Assembly: GCA_014360195.1 (NCBI GenBank)
Contig: JACIXY010000004.1
Location: 62,001-126,000 of the forward strand
DNA from: Bacillota bacterium
GTDB taxonomy: Bacteria; Bacillota; SHA-98; UBA4971
Length of the DNA stretch: 64,000 nucleotides
Direction: 5' to 3'
Positions 16,478-28,892 of the stretch are shown here, piece after piece. Numbering within the stretch: position 1 is the stretch's first letter; each line of letters starts with the position of its first letter. The position numbers and the translations under genes were made by a program. The notes under the pieces are model-generated. The model was not told where the DNA came from, ran no database searches, and saw nothing but the letters and a program-made list of their open reading frames with translations.

Positions 16478-16606
16478 TCACTGGTTGAACGGGAACAAGA
16501 AGAATATGAAGAAGAACGGGATTATGATGATGATACCGATGATGATGATCCACCACCAGCTGAAGCCGCCTCCCCATCCGGGTGAGGGCTTGGTGATCTC
16601 TGCCAT
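16478..16606 (-). CDS. Tiny hydrophobic membrane protein, 42 aa
   Basis: The ORF starts at ATG 16606, with GAGGGGG upstream, and stops at TGA 16478. It encodes a short N-terminal segment (MAEITKPSPGWGGGFS), three tryptophans, then a long Ile/Phe stretch (IIIIGIIIIIPFFFIFF) that must be a membrane helix. The Gly-rich start followed by one helix recalls the YjcZ-type mini-proteins of spore formers, but I cannot claim homology. It lies just downstream of the tmRNA gene on the same strand and has its own terminator at 16346. Confidence 0.65.
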   Translation of the reverse strand: MAEITKPSPGWGGGFSWWWIIIIGIIIIIPFFFIFFLFPFNQ

Positions 16607-16735
16607 GCTACCTACCCCCTCGGACTGCCGTCATCGGCACACCGTAATCTGCAGGCTTTCCCGCAGTCACGATATCATATGCTCAACCTCGAGGGGATGA
16701 CACTTTTCCGGGCAACACCACCCGTGTCAAACCAC

Positions 16736-17088
16736 TGGTGGAGGCGGCGGGAGTCGAACCCGCGTCCGAAGAGGCGACTCGAGGAGTTTCTACGAGCGTA
16801 GCGTGGGGTTTTGATTCGCCCCAGGGGCGCTCCCACGCCGGCTCCCCACGAGGCTATCTCGATGATCTTAGCTCGCCCCTCCGAGAATTGGAGCGAGAGC
16901 ATCCTGGTTTGAATGACGCCCGCACCGGTCTCCCAGGCCAAGCCCGGATTGGACGGCTGCGTTAATTACGCAGCGTAAGCGTACTCGTTGTTGGCACTTA
17001 TCGTGCGTTCCACCGTTTAACGAGGTCGGCGGGATCTCGGCTCGCTACCCCTGTCGTCACAGCTCCCCGTCGAAACCGTAACGCCCCC
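16736..17088 (-). ncRNA. ssrA: Transfer-messenger RNA (tmRNA)
   Basis: The 353-nt RNA begins with GGGGGCG and ends with CGCCTCC-ACCA, which pair as the seven-base acceptor stem; the 3' part carries the T-arm GGTTCGACTCC. The 5' end continues TTACGGTTTCGACGGGGA, the normal tRNA-like start. The tag frame (16995 to 16966) reads GCC-AAC-AAC-GAG-TAC-GCT-TAC-GCT-GCG-TAA, giving ANNEYAYAA. The tag is short and ends in YAYAA instead of the usual YALAA. tmRNA rescues stalled ribosomes together with SmpB, encoded 68 bases upstream. Confidence 0.95.
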
Positions 17089-17156
17089 ACAAACTTCAGG
17101 ATCCGGATCCGTACTTCAGGACTTCTGAGTTACCGGTCGGCCGGCAGCCCCTGCCA

Positions 17157-17615
17157 CTATCGCGTTCTCTCCTTGATCGCGCGGTCGGCCTCGCGCGCAA
17201 GATCGCGCCTGGCGATGGCCTCACGCTTGTCATAGAGCTTCTTGCCTTTCGCAAGGGCCAGCTCAACCTTGGCGAGGCCCCTCTTCAAGTAGACCTTGAG
17301 AGGCACAAGCGTGAAGCCACGCTCCTGCGTCTTGCCCTGGAGCCTTCGGATCTCGTCTTTGTGCAGCAGGAGCCTTCGCGTGCGAAGGGGCTCATGGTTG
17401 AACCTGTTGCCGTGCTCATACGGGCTTATGTTCATGTTATAGAGCAGGACCTCGCCGCCCTCCACCCGTGCGAAGCTGTCGCGCAGGCTCACCATTCCGC
17501 GCCTGACCGACTGGATCTCGGTGCCGGTGAGGGCGATCCCCGCTTCGTACGTCTCATGTATATGATAGTCGTGATATGCCTTGCGATTCGTGGCGACGAT
17601 CTTCTGCTCTGACAA
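17157..17615 (-). CDS. smpB: SsrA-binding protein SmpB
   Basis: The 152-residue protein has the normal SmpB length and sequence: [20 protein letters not shown] at the N-terminus, the GTEIQSVR segment of the RNA-binding OB fold, PYEHGN, and a basic C-terminal helix ending in IKERTR that enters the decoding site. It delivers tmRNA to stalled ribosomes. It starts at a TTG (17615) after GGTGAGGGG. It lies directly upstream of ssrA on the same strand, and one transcript may serve both. Confidence 0.96.
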   Translation of the reverse strand: MSEQKIVATNRKAYHDYHIHETYEAGIALTGTEIQSVRRGMVSLRDSFARVEGGEVLLYNMNISPYEHGNRFNHEPLRTRRLLLHKDEIRRLQGKTQERGFTLVPLKVYLKRGLAKVELALAKGKKLYDKREAIARRDLAREADRAIKERTR

Positions 17616-17635
17616 AGCCCCTCACCTGCACGCCA

Positions 17636-17664
17636 ATTATACCATGGCGGTGCGTCGCATTCAA
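17636..17664 (-). promoter_or_regulatory. Sigma-A promoter for smpB-ssrA
   Basis: On the minus strand, TTGAAT (17659-17664), 17 bases, then perfect TATAAT (17636-17641). Transcription would start near 17629, just ahead of the smpB ribosome site. Confidence 0.75.
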
Positions 17665-17691
17665 GCGACGCCAGAGGTGCAGGCCCGGCGG

Positions 17692-18246
17692 CTACAGCCC
17701 GAGTTCCTGCGCAATCTCCTGCATGGCCTGAAGGCCTATGCCGATGAACTCTTCGAGCGACAGCCCAAGCTCGGAGCAGCTTCTTATCTGGTCCCTGTTG
17801 GCCCCGCGCGCAAACGACGATTCCTTAAATCTGTTCATCACAAAGCCCACGTCGATGGCGGAAAGCTTCTTCTGCGGATGGATGAGCGCGGCCGCCACCA
17901 GGAGCCCCGTGAGAGGGTCAACCGCGTAAAGGGCTTTGTCCAGGCGCGTCTCGCGCGGAAGCCCATGGGCCTCGTTGTGCGCCTTCACAGCGTACACCAC
18001 GTCACCCGGCAGACCCAGTCTCTCGAGCATCTCGCCCCCCACGAGGCTGTGCCGGTCGGGGTCGTGCGCCGTCTCGTCGTAGTCAATGTCGTGGAGAAGG
18101 CCTGCCAGCGCCCATTTGCCCTCGTCCTCGCCGAAGTGCTCCGCCAGGGTCTTCATGACGGCCTCCGTTGCGAGCATGTGCTTGATGAGGTTTCTGGTCT
18201 TGACGTGCTTCTTCACAAGTTCCAGCGCCTCTTGTCGATCCATCAT
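17692..18246 (-). CDS. HD-domain (HDIG-type) hydrolase
   Basis: The 184-residue protein carries an HD metal-dependent phosphohydrolase domain. The H..HD pair is seen as LLHDIDYDE, with H-S-L-V-G-G-E-M-L further on and AVKAHNEAHG as the next histidine region. The substrate is unknown; small stand-alone proteins like this are usually annotated HDIG-containing and may act on nucleotides. The start is taken at the ATG at 18246, with GGAAGGAG about 13 bases upstream. Upstream codons come from the repeat at 18274, so a longer start is unlikely. Confidence 0.8.
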   Translation of the reverse strand: MMDRQEALELVKKHVKTRNLIKHMLATEAVMKTLAEHFGEDEGKWALAGLLHDIDYDETAHDPDRHSLVGGEMLERLGLPGDVVYAVKAHNEAHGLPRETRLDKALYAVDPLTGLLVAAALIHPQKKLSAIDVGFVMNRFKESSFARGANRDQIRSCSELGLSLEEFIGIGLQAMQEIAQELGL

Positions 18247-18273
18247 CGTGCTTGTTCTTCTCCTTCCTGAATG

Positions 18274-18332
18274 CTCTGAGTGAAGATTCGTTAGTCCCTC
18301 CCGCTTTGCCAGCATCTGGGCGTTGCGGGTCA
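18274..18332. repeat. CTAAGTG-family repeat, copy E (partial)
   Basis: CTGAGTGAAGATTCGTTAGT followed by CCCTCC, TTTGCCAGCATCTGGGCGTTG matches the left half of the copy at 21080-21213; the right half is lost. It lies directly upstream of the HD-domain gene. Confidence 0.55.
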
Positions 18333-18475
18333 TTGCACGAGGGATGTCAAAATCTGGTCACTCGCGCCGACGGGCCGGATTTTGGGGAAGCGCGCCCCGG
18401 CCACCCGTTACGAAACGACCGGAGGGCGACATAGCCAGGCCGGACTGCGTTGCGGCAGCTGCCCGGAGTTGCTGT

Positions 18476-18514
18476 TGCTGAAGAAGTGCATGGGCCCCAT
18501 GCACTTCTTCAGCA
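18476..18514. repeat. Perfect 19-bp-arm palindrome
   Basis: TGCTGAAGAAGTGCATGGG (18476-18494) and its exact reverse complement (18496-18514) are separated by a single C. It lies in the gap between the pyrophosphatase gene (ends 18651) and the HD gene. No T run follows on either strand, so it does not look like an intrinsic terminator. A one-base loop is too tight for a normal RNA hairpin tip, but a cruciform or binding site is possible. Confidence 0.7.
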
Positions 18515-18650
18515 CACTCTCATCTTCTTACGTCTTGCGATTCTCCAGGGACGCGGCGCGGCCTGACGAAGGTCGAGCTCGCTCCGGGGCCGCGCGCAGA
18601 CCTCCGACTTCAAGTATCATCCTGGCGCTCGTCGGCACCCATCGGTAGAT

Positions 18651-20693
18651 TCAGCTGAACAGGCCCATGAGGAGTGCGTTCAGCTTGATGATGAGCGGCG
18701 CAAAAACGAGGGCTACCACGGTCATCAGCTTGAGAAGGATGTTCAGGGCCGGACCTGCGGTATCTTTGAATGGGTCGCCGACGGTGTCACCGATGACGGC
18801 CGCCGCATGAACAGGCGTCCCCTTGCCGCCGAGGTTCCCGGCCTCGATATACTTCTTCGCATTGTCCCAGGCGCCGCCGGCGTTTGCAAGCTGGATGGCC
18901 AGCGGTACCCCCGTCGCGAGCGCCCCGGCGAGAAGTCCGCCGAGCGTTTCAACCCCGAGAATTATCCCGACGGCGAGAGGTATCGCGACCGCCAGGAGGC
19001 CCGGCGCCACCATCTCTCGCAGCGCGCCGGCAGTCGTTATGTCCACGCACCTCGCGTACTCGGCACGCGCTGTGCCCTCCATGAGGCCGGGGATCTCCCT
19101 GAACTGCCTGCGGACCTCCTCGACCACCTTGAACGCAGCGCGCCCCACGGCCTCCATGGCTGCGGCGGCAAAGATGTAGGGCACCATGGCGCCGATGAAC
19201 AGGCCCGCCACCACCCTGGCGTTCAGGAGGTCCATGACGGAGAGCTTCGCCGCCTGGATATATGCGAAGAACAGCGCAAGCGCGGTCAGAGCAGCAGAGC
19301 CGATGGCGAATCCCTTCGCTATGGCGGCGGTCGTATTGCCTGCGGCATCAAGCGAATCCGTGATCTCCCGGACCTCAGGCGGCATGTGCGCCATCTCGGC
19401 AATGCCGCCGGCGTTGTCGGATATCGGCCCGTATGCGTCCACGGACACCGTCATGCCCGCGATGGAGAGCATCCCGAGGGCCGCTACGGCGATGCCATAG
19501 AAGCCCGCCGCTCCGAAGGCCACCAGGATGGCGACGGCCACGAAAAGCAGCGGGAGCACGGTGCTCCTCATGCTGAGCGCGAACCCTCCGATGATGTTCG
19601 TGGCGGGCCCGGTGAGGCATGTCTTCGCAAGCTCCGCGACGGACTTACCGGATGTGTACATCTCCGCCACCTGTCCAATGACCACGCCCGAGATGAGGCC
19701 CAGGAGCGCGGCCCAGAACACGCTGAGCTCACCATAATAGAACCTGCTTAGAAGGAACACGCCGATGACAACCAGCGCCGCGCTGGCGAAGGTACCCCTT
19801 CGAAGCGCTGCACCCGGGTCTCCGCCCGTCTCGCTCGTCCTCACGAAAAACGTCGCGATTATCGAGGCAATGATCCCGATTCCCGCAAGCCCCAGAGCAA
19901 ATATGATGCCCTTGAACTTGGCCTCGGGCGTGGGAAAAGTCGCAACCGCGATCACCATGGCCGACACTATGGAGCCGACATAGGACTCATAGAGGTCCGC
20001 GCCCATCCCGGCCACGTCTCCGACGTTGTCACCTACGAGGTCAGCAATGACTGCGGGGTTCCTCGGATCGTCCTCAGGGATTCCCTTTTCCACCTTACCT
20101 ACGAGGTCGGCGCCGACGTCAGCAGCCTTCGTGTAGATGCCGCCGCCCACCCTGGCAAAGAGCGCCACGAAGCTTGCGCCCATACTGAAGCCCGCGATGA
20201 GCTCAGTGGCAGAGAACATGTCCAGACCGGGAAGCCTGGAGAATATGTAGTACACAAGGGACAGCGCGAAAAGCCCGATGCCGACCACGTACATCCCCAT
20301 GACAGCGCCTCCGGGGAACGCAACACGTAGGGCGTTGTTGAACCCCTTCGTGGCTGCCTGGGCGGTCCTGGCGTTGGCTCGCGTCGATATCTGCATTCCT
20401 ACGAAGCCTGCGGAGATCGAAGCCCCGGCCCCGAGCACAAATGCTACGGCGCTGTATGGGCTGATGCCGACTGCGAGAATGACGAAGACTATCGCAAGGA
20501 AGACGAATACCACGCTGTATTCGCGCTTCAGAAATGCCATTGCGCCTTCGTGGATGGCGCCCGAGAGTTCCCTCATTGTTGCATTACCAGGATCCTTCGC
20601 GAGGACATTGGAGATGAGATAACCAACGAACGCCAGGCCAAGGGCCCCCGCAAGTGTTGCGTACAGGATGGACGACGTGCCAACGACCGGCAT
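18651..20693 (-). CDS. hppA: K+-dependent membrane-bound pyrophosphatase
   Basis: The 680-residue, about 16-helix protein hydrolyses pyrophosphate and pumps H+ or Na+ across the membrane. The catalytic loops are intact: [20 protein letters not shown], the [19 protein letters not shown] stretch, and the late [14 protein letters not shown]. The segment [16 protein letters not shown] has Ala where K+-independent enzymes have Lys, so the K+-dependent class is indicated; that class includes both Na+ and H+ pumps and I cannot decide which. The ATG at 20693 follows GAGAGGTGAG. It recovers energy from biosynthetic pyrophosphate. Confidence 0.94.
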   Translation of the reverse strand: MPVVGTSSILYATLAGALGLAFVGYLISNVLAKDPGNATMRELSGAIHEGAMAFLKREYSVVFVFLAIVFVILAVGISPYSAVAFVLGAGASISAGFVGMQISTRANARTAQAATKGFNNALRVAFPGGAVMGMYVVGIGLFALSLVYYIFSRLPGLDMFSATELIAGFSMGASFVALFARVGGGIYTKAADVGADLVGKVEKGIPEDDPRNPAVIADLVGDNVGDVAGMGADLYESYVGSIVSAMVIAVATFPTPEAKFKGIIFALGLAGIGIIASIIATFFVRTSETGGDPGAALRRGTFASAALVVIGVFLLSRFYYGELSVFWAALLGLISGVVIGQVAEMYTSGKSVAELAKTCLTGPATNIIGGFALSMRSTVLPLLFVAVAILVAFGAAGFYGIAVAALGMLSIAGMTVSVDAYGPISDNAGGIAEMAHMPPEVREITDSLDAAGNTTAAIAKGFAIGSAALTALALFFAYIQAAKLSVMDLLNARVVAGLFIGAMVPYIFAAAAMEAVGRAAFKVVEEVRRQFREIPGLMEGTARAEYARCVDITTAGALREMVAPGLLAVAIPLAVGIILGVETLGGLLAGALATGVPLAIQLANAGGAWDNAKKYIEAGNLGGKGTPVHAAAVIGDTVGDPFKDTAGPALNILLKLMTVVALVFAPLIIKLNALLMGLFS

Positions 20694-20722
20694 TTTCCGC
20701 TCACCTCTCGACGAATTGCATC

Positions 20723-20758
20723 ATCTCTGCCGCATCACACATCTCCGCCGCATCACAC
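20723..20758. repeat. Two 18-bp direct repeats in the hppA leader
   Basis: ATCTCTGCCGCATCACAC (20723-20740) is followed immediately by ATCTCCGCCGCATCACAC (20741-20758), one mismatch. The pair lies 30-65 bases upstream of the hppA start and could be a tandem operator or a slippage duplication. Confidence 0.6.
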
Positions 20759-20783
20759 GCACCTATGTCACGCACTCGAGAAC

Positions 20784-20814
20784 AAAAAGCCCCGGCTTTT
20801 GCGCAGCACGGGGC
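20784..20814 (-). terminator. Intrinsic terminator of the glycolytic operon after secG
   Basis: On the minus strand, GCCCCG (20814-20809), a 14-base loop, CGGGGC (20794-20789), then TTTTT (20788-20784). It lies seven bases after the secG stop, ending the cggR-to-secG run and insulating hppA. Confidence 0.8.
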
Positions 20815-20820
20815 ACAGGC

Positions 20821-21042
20821 CTACCTCACAACGGTGAGCAACACCGACGACGCCAGGAAGACCACCGCCACAACCGTCGTCACCTTGCTCAAAAGGTCTT
20901 CCCAGCCCTTGTTCTTCGCGAAGAACAGCTGCCCGCCGCCGCCGATGGATCCGAGCCCCTCGCCCTTGCTGGACTGGAGCAGCACGACGACGATGAGCGC
21001 TATCGATACGATGAACTGGAACACTATGAGCGCCGTTCGCAA
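20821..21042 (-). CDS. secG: Preprotein translocase subunit SecG
   Basis: The 73-residue protein has the SecG form: a first membrane helix (ALIVFQFIVSIALIVVVLLQ), the conserved SSKGEGLGSIGGGG loop, the FFAKNKGWEDLLSK stretch and a second helix. It aids the SecYEG channel. I place the start at TTG 21042, five bases after GGGAGGTGG; longer reading frames upstream run into the repeat at 21080. It is the last gene of the glycolytic operon, a common arrangement in Bacillota. Confidence 0.92.
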   Translation of the reverse strand: MRTALIVFQFIVSIALIVVVLLQSSKGEGLGSIGGGGQLFFAKNKGWEDLLSKVTTVVAVVFLASSVLLTVVR

Positions 21043-21079
21043 AGTCTGCCACCTCCCATACCGCTGGCTTACGGAATAT

Positions 21080-21213
21080 TCTAAGTGAAGATTCGTTGGT
21101 TCCTCTCGGTATGCCAACACCTGGTGGGTTGCCGGTGTTGCACTCCCTCTTTGAGTCACCGGCAACCCCTCCCAGAAGTCGGGATCATCTCTCCACTTCT
21201 CACTTCACGCGAA
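21080..21213. repeat. CTAAGTG-family repeat, copy F
   Basis: TCTAAGTGAAGATTCGTTGG opens the element. The centre has GGGTTGCCGGTGTTG paired with CACCGGCAACCC around CTCCCTCTTTGAGT, and the right end is CTCACTT. It sits between eno and secG, inside the operon, so it would be transcribed as a hairpin in the mRNA. Confidence 0.7.
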
Positions 21214-21352
21214 CCAGAACCCATTTTAGCACACCGCCCGGGAGGTGGCAAGCACTCGCTCGACCGCTTCGACCGCTCGACCTCGCGACCGTCCCGACCG
21301 TCCTTCCGAGCATCCGTCCGATCGTCCGTCCGAGCGCTCGACGACGGCCTCG

Positions 21353-22645
<1,293 letters not shown>

Positions 22646-22678
22646 CTAACACGTGTCTTGCGCGTGGCTTCGCCCAAT

Positions 22679-23431
22679 TCACCTGGACTTGACGATAGCC
22701 GCGAAACTTGCGGCATCAAGGCTCGCTCCGCCGACGAGGGCGCCGTCTATCTCCGGCTGCGCGAGAAAGTCCGCGATGTTCTGGGGCTTCACGCTGCCGC
22801 CGTACTGGATGCGGACCTCCTGCGCGATTCTCTCGTTGAACACCTCGGCCACCGACCGCCTGATGATGTGGATCACCCTGTTGGCCTCGTCCGCCGAGGC
22901 GGTGCGGCCTGTTCCGATCGCCCACACCGGCTCATACGCGATGACTATTCTCTCGGCGCCGTTCGTCTTCACCCCGCTCAGGGCAGCTTTCGTCTGCCGG
23001 ACGACCACTTCCTCGGTCTTGCCGGCATCGCGCTCATCGAGCGTCTCGCCGACGCAGATTATGGGAAGGAGGCCGTTCGCCATGGCCGATTTGACCTTCC
23101 TGTTCACGGTCTCGTCCGTCTCGCCAAAGTAAGTCCTCCGCTCAGAGTGGCCCAGGATGACATACGTGCACCCAAGGTTCCTCAGCATGAGGGGGGATAT
23201 CTCGCCCGTGAACGCCCCCTCCTCCTCCCAGTGCATGTTCTGCGCCCCAAGCTCGATGTTGCTACCGCGGAGCGCCTCCCGTACCGCGTCGAGGGCCGTG
23301 AACGGAGGACACACCACAACCTCCACGTCCCCGACGTCGGCCAGCATCTCCTTGAGATCCCCGACAAGATCCACAGCCTCGTCGCGGGTCTTGTTCATCT
23401 TCCAGTTACCTGCGATTATCCGTCGCCGCAA
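22679..23431 (-). CDS. tpiA: Triosephosphate isomerase
   Basis: The enzyme interconverts dihydroxyacetone phosphate and glyceraldehyde 3-phosphate. Active-site motifs are intact: AGNWKMNK (Lys), ILGHSERR (His) and [11 protein letters not shown] (Glu plus flexible loop), with YGGSVKPQN near the end. I prefer the TTG at 23431, five to six bases after GGAGGTGA; a GTG at 23446 would put that site inside the gene. At about 250 residues it is a standard size. It lies between pgk and eno. Confidence 0.96.
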   Translation of the reverse strand: MRRRIIAGNWKMNKTRDEAVDLVGDLKEMLADVGDVEVVVCPPFTALDAVREALRGSNIELGAQNMHWEEEGAFTGEISPLMLRNLGCTYVILGHSERRTYFGETDETVNRKVKSAMANGLLPIICVGETLDERDAGKTEEVVVRQTKAALSGVKTNGAERIVIAYEPVWAIGTGRTASADEANRVIHIIRRSVAEVFNERIAQEVRIQYGGSVKPQNIADFLAQPEIDGALVGGASLDAASFAAIVKSR

Positions 23432-23561
23432 GCCCTTCACCTCCACGCTCCCATGTCCCCATGCCGGCCGGCGAGGACGGTCGGCAGCTTTCGCGTTCGC
23501 AGCCGGAACTCGCCGCCGAGCCTCTCGCCGGCTCGCAGGCCTGGCTTACCTGTTTTTGCGT

Positions 23562-24749
23562 TCATGCCTTATCCTTTAGCACCGCCACGCCGGGTAGCTC
23601 CCTGCCCTCGAGAAATTCGAGCGACGCCCCGCCTCCCGTGGAGACGTGGGTCACCTTGTCCGCGAAGCCCATCTCTTCAAGCGCGGCGGCAGAGTCTCCG
23701 CCCCCGACTATCGTTGTGGCCTTCGACTCGGCGAGGGCCTTCGCAATGCCCCGCGTGCCCTCGGCGAACGGCTTCATCTCAAACACGCCCATCGGGCCGT
23801 TCCAGACCACCGTTTTCGCATCGGCGATCGCCTTGCCAAACTTCGCCACCGTCTCAGGCCCGATGTCAAGCGCCTGCCAGTCCGGTGGGATCTGATCCAC
23901 AGGCACCACCCGGGTCTTCGCGTCCTCGGCGAGGCGGTCCGCAACAACCACGTCGGACGGGAGCATGAATCTCACACCTCTCGCCCTGGCCTTCTCCATG
24001 AGTTCCCTCGCAAGGTCGATCTTGTCGGCCTCCAGGATGGACTGGCCCACTTCAAGACCCTGGGCCTTGAGGAACGTGTACGCCATGCCGCCGCCGATCA
24101 TGAGCGTGTCCACCTTGTCAAGGAGGTTGCGGACCACACCGACCTTGTCCTTGACCTTGGCTCCCCCCAGGATGGCCACGAACGGCCGCTCAGGGTCGGC
24201 GAGAGCCTTTCCCATGACCTCGATTTCCTTCTCCATGAGGAAGCCTGCGACCGCTGGCAGGAACTTCGCCACGCCCGCGGTGGACGCGTGGGCACGGTGG
24301 GCGGTCCCGAACGCGTCGTTCACGTAGAGGTCGGCAAGATCGGCAAGGGCCCTCGCAAACCCTTCGTCATTGGCCTCCTCTTCCGCATGGAACCTGAGGT
24401 TCTCGAGAAGCACCACATCTCCGTCGTTCATGGCAGCGACCTCGGTCTTGACCTTGTCGCCCACGCACTCATCCAGCTTGCGCACGGGCTTTCCCAGAAG
24501 CTCCGATAGCCTTCTCGCCACAGGATCCATCCTGAACTCGTCCGCGGGCTTACCTTTGGGCCGCCCGAGGTGGGATGCCAGGATGACCTTCGCTCCGTGG
24601 TCGATGAGGTACTTTATCGTTGGGAGCGCCGCCCTGATACGGGTATCGTCGGTGATCTCGCGCTCGGCGTTCATGGGGACGTTGAAGTCCACCCTGACGA
24701 GCACCCGCTTTCCTTTCACATCAACGTCTCTAATGGTAGCCTTCGCCAC
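23562..24749 (-). CDS. pgk: Phosphoglycerate kinase
   Basis: The 395-residue protein has the full two-lobe kinase: [22 protein letters not shown] and the HASTAG segment in the N-lobe; [19 protein letters not shown] and [10 protein letters not shown] in the C-lobe. It makes ATP from 1,3-bisphosphoglycerate. It starts at a GTG (24749) after AAGGGGTGA. It lies between gapA and tpiA. Confidence 0.97.
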   Translation of the reverse strand: MAKATIRDVDVKGKRVLVRVDFNVPMNAEREITDDTRIRAALPTIKYLIDHGAKVILASHLGRPKGKPADEFRMDPVARRLSELLGKPVRKLDECVGDKVKTEVAAMNDGDVVLLENLRFHAEEEANDEGFARALADLADLYVNDAFGTAHRAHASTAGVAKFLPAVAGFLMEKEIEVMGKALADPERPFVAILGGAKVKDKVGVVRNLLDKVDTLMIGGGMAYTFLKAQGLEVGQSILEADKIDLARELMEKARARGVRFMLPSDVVVADRLAEDAKTRVVPVDQIPPDWQALDIGPETVAKFGKAIADAKTVVWNGPMGVFEMKPFAEGTRGIAKALAESKATTIVGGGDSAAALEEMGFADKVTHVSTGGGASLEFLEGRELPGVAVLKDKA

Positions 24750-24878
24750 ATTCCGTCACCCCTTCCCAGGGTCCACCCCGGCGACGGGCCACGCGAGCCG
24801 GCACGGCCGGCGGGCGCGGCCGGCCTGCCTGGTGCTCTGGTGTTGTACTGGCCGGCCTGGTTTGGTAGTGTCGCGGTC

Positions 24879-26944
<2,066 letters not shown>

Positions 26945-27066
26945 GTCGTGCGTCCCAATCGCTCTCCTCGCTGCCCCCGCCCAGGTTTCACCGTGCCGGC
27001 TGAGCTGTTCGCATGTCCGTGGTTCTTGCGGCTTCGGCGGGCCTTCCAGTCTGGCCGTGTCATATT

Positions 27067-27117
27067 ATGGCAGAGCCCCGGGACACATAGCGTCCCGGCG
27101 GAGGCAGTACTGTCCCA
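27067..27117 (-). promoter_or_regulatory. CggR operator boxes and weak promoter of the glycolytic operon
   Basis: On the minus strand, TGGGACAGTACT (27117-27106) and the palindrome CCGGGACGCTATGTGTCCCGG (27098-27078, split here only in words) resemble the tandem GGGAC/TGTCC boxes bound by CggR in Bacillus. A CATAAT at about 27072-27067 could be the -10. The boxes lie upstream of and over the -35 area, unlike Bacillus, where the operator is downstream of the start. Confidence 0.55.
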
Positions 27118-27207
27118 CCAGGGCAAAAATAAAAACTCCCATCATCTCCACTAGTTTATTCTGTACGCCACGAAAAAATCCTTCCGCCCCCGTGCACCAA
27201 ATCGCAC

Positions 27208-28731
27208 TCAGAACCTCCTCCGCTGCTTTGAGGCGGGTATCATGTCTTCTTCGCGGTATTTGGCCACGGTGCGGCGGGATATGAGGATGCCCTGCTCCCT
27301 CAGCCTGTCAGCGATGGCCTGGTCGCTCAGGGGTTCCTTCGGGTCCTCCGCCTCGATGATATCGCGGATCATCCTCTTGATGCTTTCACTAGAAGCCGAA
27401 TCCCCGGCTGCCGTCGGGACCCCGCTCGCGAAGAAGAACCTCATCTCGTACACGCCCCGCGGAGTCTGCACGTACTTGCCGGCGGTGGCCCTGCTGACGG
27501 TGGACTCGTGCACGCCGATCTCGTCGGCGACTTCCTTCAGCGTGAGCGGCCTCAGGTACTTGATGCCCTTATCGAAGAAGTCCCGTTGGAACCTGACGAT
27601 GCATTCTGTGACTCTGTGAAGCGTCCGCCTCCGCTGCTCGATGCTGCGTATGAGCCACATGGCCGAGTTCAGCTTCGACTTCACGAACTCGACTGCGCTC
27701 GCCTCCTGCCCCGGCTTTTTGAGCATCTCACGGTAAGCCGGGTTTATGGTAAGACGCGGGGCCGACACGTCGTTCACCACGATGACGTAATCGTCGCCCG
27801 CCTTCTCCACGGTCACGTCGGGCTCTATGTACCCTGCTGACCGCGTCCCGGAGAACTCCCGGCCCGGCTTCGGGTCAAGCGTCTTGATTATGTCGCACGC
27901 CCTCTGGACCTCGGCGACCGGTCTCTGGAGCCGCTGCGCGATCCTGGCCAGCCTCCCGGCGGCCACATCGTCGAGGTGATCCTGGATGAGAGTGGATGCG
28001 AGGTCACGCTCATCCTCTGGGATGTCGAGCGTATCGAGCTGGATGAGGAGGCATTCCTTGAGATTCCGCGCGCCCACCCCCACAGGCTCGAACCCCTGTA
28101 TTACCCTGAGCACCCGTTCGACCCGGTCGGCGCTTACGCCCGCCATGGCCGCTATTTCTGAGACTTCCATGCGGAGGTAGCCATCGTCATCGATTCCACC
28201 GATGATGAGGCTCCCGATCCTCACATCCTCGTCGTCCAGAGGTGACAGGCGCAACTGGAACATGAGGTGCTCCTGGAAGGACTCCTGGTGCCCCACGTAC
28301 GACTCGTATGAAAACTCGGCCTCGTCACGTTTCTCCCTTGGGGCGACGTACCCGAGGTCGCTCGCATCATCGAAGTAGCTCTGCCAGTCGATATCCGGCC
28401 CGTCCCCCTCCGCATCGCCCGTGCCAGCCGCTAAGCCGCCGGAGGCCTCGGCCGCCGGGTCCGCACCGGCATCCCGGGACAGCGCGTCGGCGCGCTGTGC
28501 CTCACCGGCCTCGACGTCAGTCTCAGCACCGGAGCCGGAGCCGGAATCGGAATCGGAATCGGAGCCATCGGCGTCCGCAAGCTCGAGCACAGGGTTCTCC
28601 AGCATCTCGGTCTCGATGTATTCCTGAAGCTCCATCCAGGGCAACTGGAGGACGGTTATGGCCTGGCGAAGCTCAGGGGTTATGACGAGCTTCTGAACCT
28701 GCTTGAGGCTCATCTCATAACCCATCCTCAT
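27208..28731 (-). CDS. rpoN: RNA polymerase sigma-54 factor
   Basis: The protein has the three sigma-54 regions: a Gln/Leu-rich activator-interacting start (LKQVQKLVITPELRQAITVLQLP), the core-binding domain, and the DNA-binding end with HTH EVADEIGVHESTVSRA and an RpoN box reading SRRTVAKYREE. Between the first two lies an acidic low-complexity linker (DSDSDSGSGSG... to about residue 115), made by TCGGAA/TCCGAT hexamers. Sigma-54 needs AAA+ activators; none is encoded in this window. The ATG at 28731 is nine bases after GGAGGTG; a GTG at 28743 overlaps that site. It lies between whiA and cggR. Confidence 0.95.
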   Translation of the reverse strand: MRMGYEMSLKQVQKLVITPELRQAITVLQLPWMELQEYIETEMLENPVLELADADGSDSDSDSGSGSGAETDVEAGEAQRADALSRDAGADPAAEASGGLAAGTGDAEGDGPDIDWQSYFDDASDLGYVAPREKRDEAEFSYESYVGHQESFQEHLMFQLRLSPLDDEDVRIGSLIIGGIDDDGYLRMEVSEIAAMAGVSADRVERVLRVIQGFEPVGVGARNLKECLLIQLDTLDIPEDERDLASTLIQDHLDDVAAGRLARIAQRLQRPVAEVQRACDIIKTLDPKPGREFSGTRSAGYIEPDVTVEKAGDDYVIVVNDVSAPRLTINPAYREMLKKPGQEASAVEFVKSKLNSAMWLIRSIEQRRRTLHRVTECIVRFQRDFFDKGIKYLRPLTLKEVADEIGVHESTVSRATAGKYVQTPRGVYEMRFFFASGVPTAAGDSASSESIKRMIRDIIEAEDPKEPLSDQAIADRLREQGILISRRTVAKYREEDMIPASKQRRRF

Positions 28732-28752
28732 TGCCCTGTTCACCTCCTGCTA

Positions 28753-28892
28753 CTAAGTATGAGGTCATTAGTTTTCTCTTGTTTTCCGAGGTCTTGGGTT
28801 GCCTGTGACTCAAAGAGAGAGTCCAACGCCGGCAACCCTGCACGGCGCGTGCGTTCTCTGGACCCAGCGATTACTTATGGCGATCCACTTAG
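28753..28892. repeat. CTAAGTG-family repeat, copy G
   Basis: CTAAGTATGAGGTCATTAG at the left and CCACTTAG at the right end (28886-28892) enclose GGGTTGCCTGTGACTCAAAGAG and CGCCGGCAACCC. Compared with copies F and H, the middle is inverted relative to the ends. It fills the space between whiA and rpoN, and its last bases supply the last codons of whiA. Confidence 0.65.
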
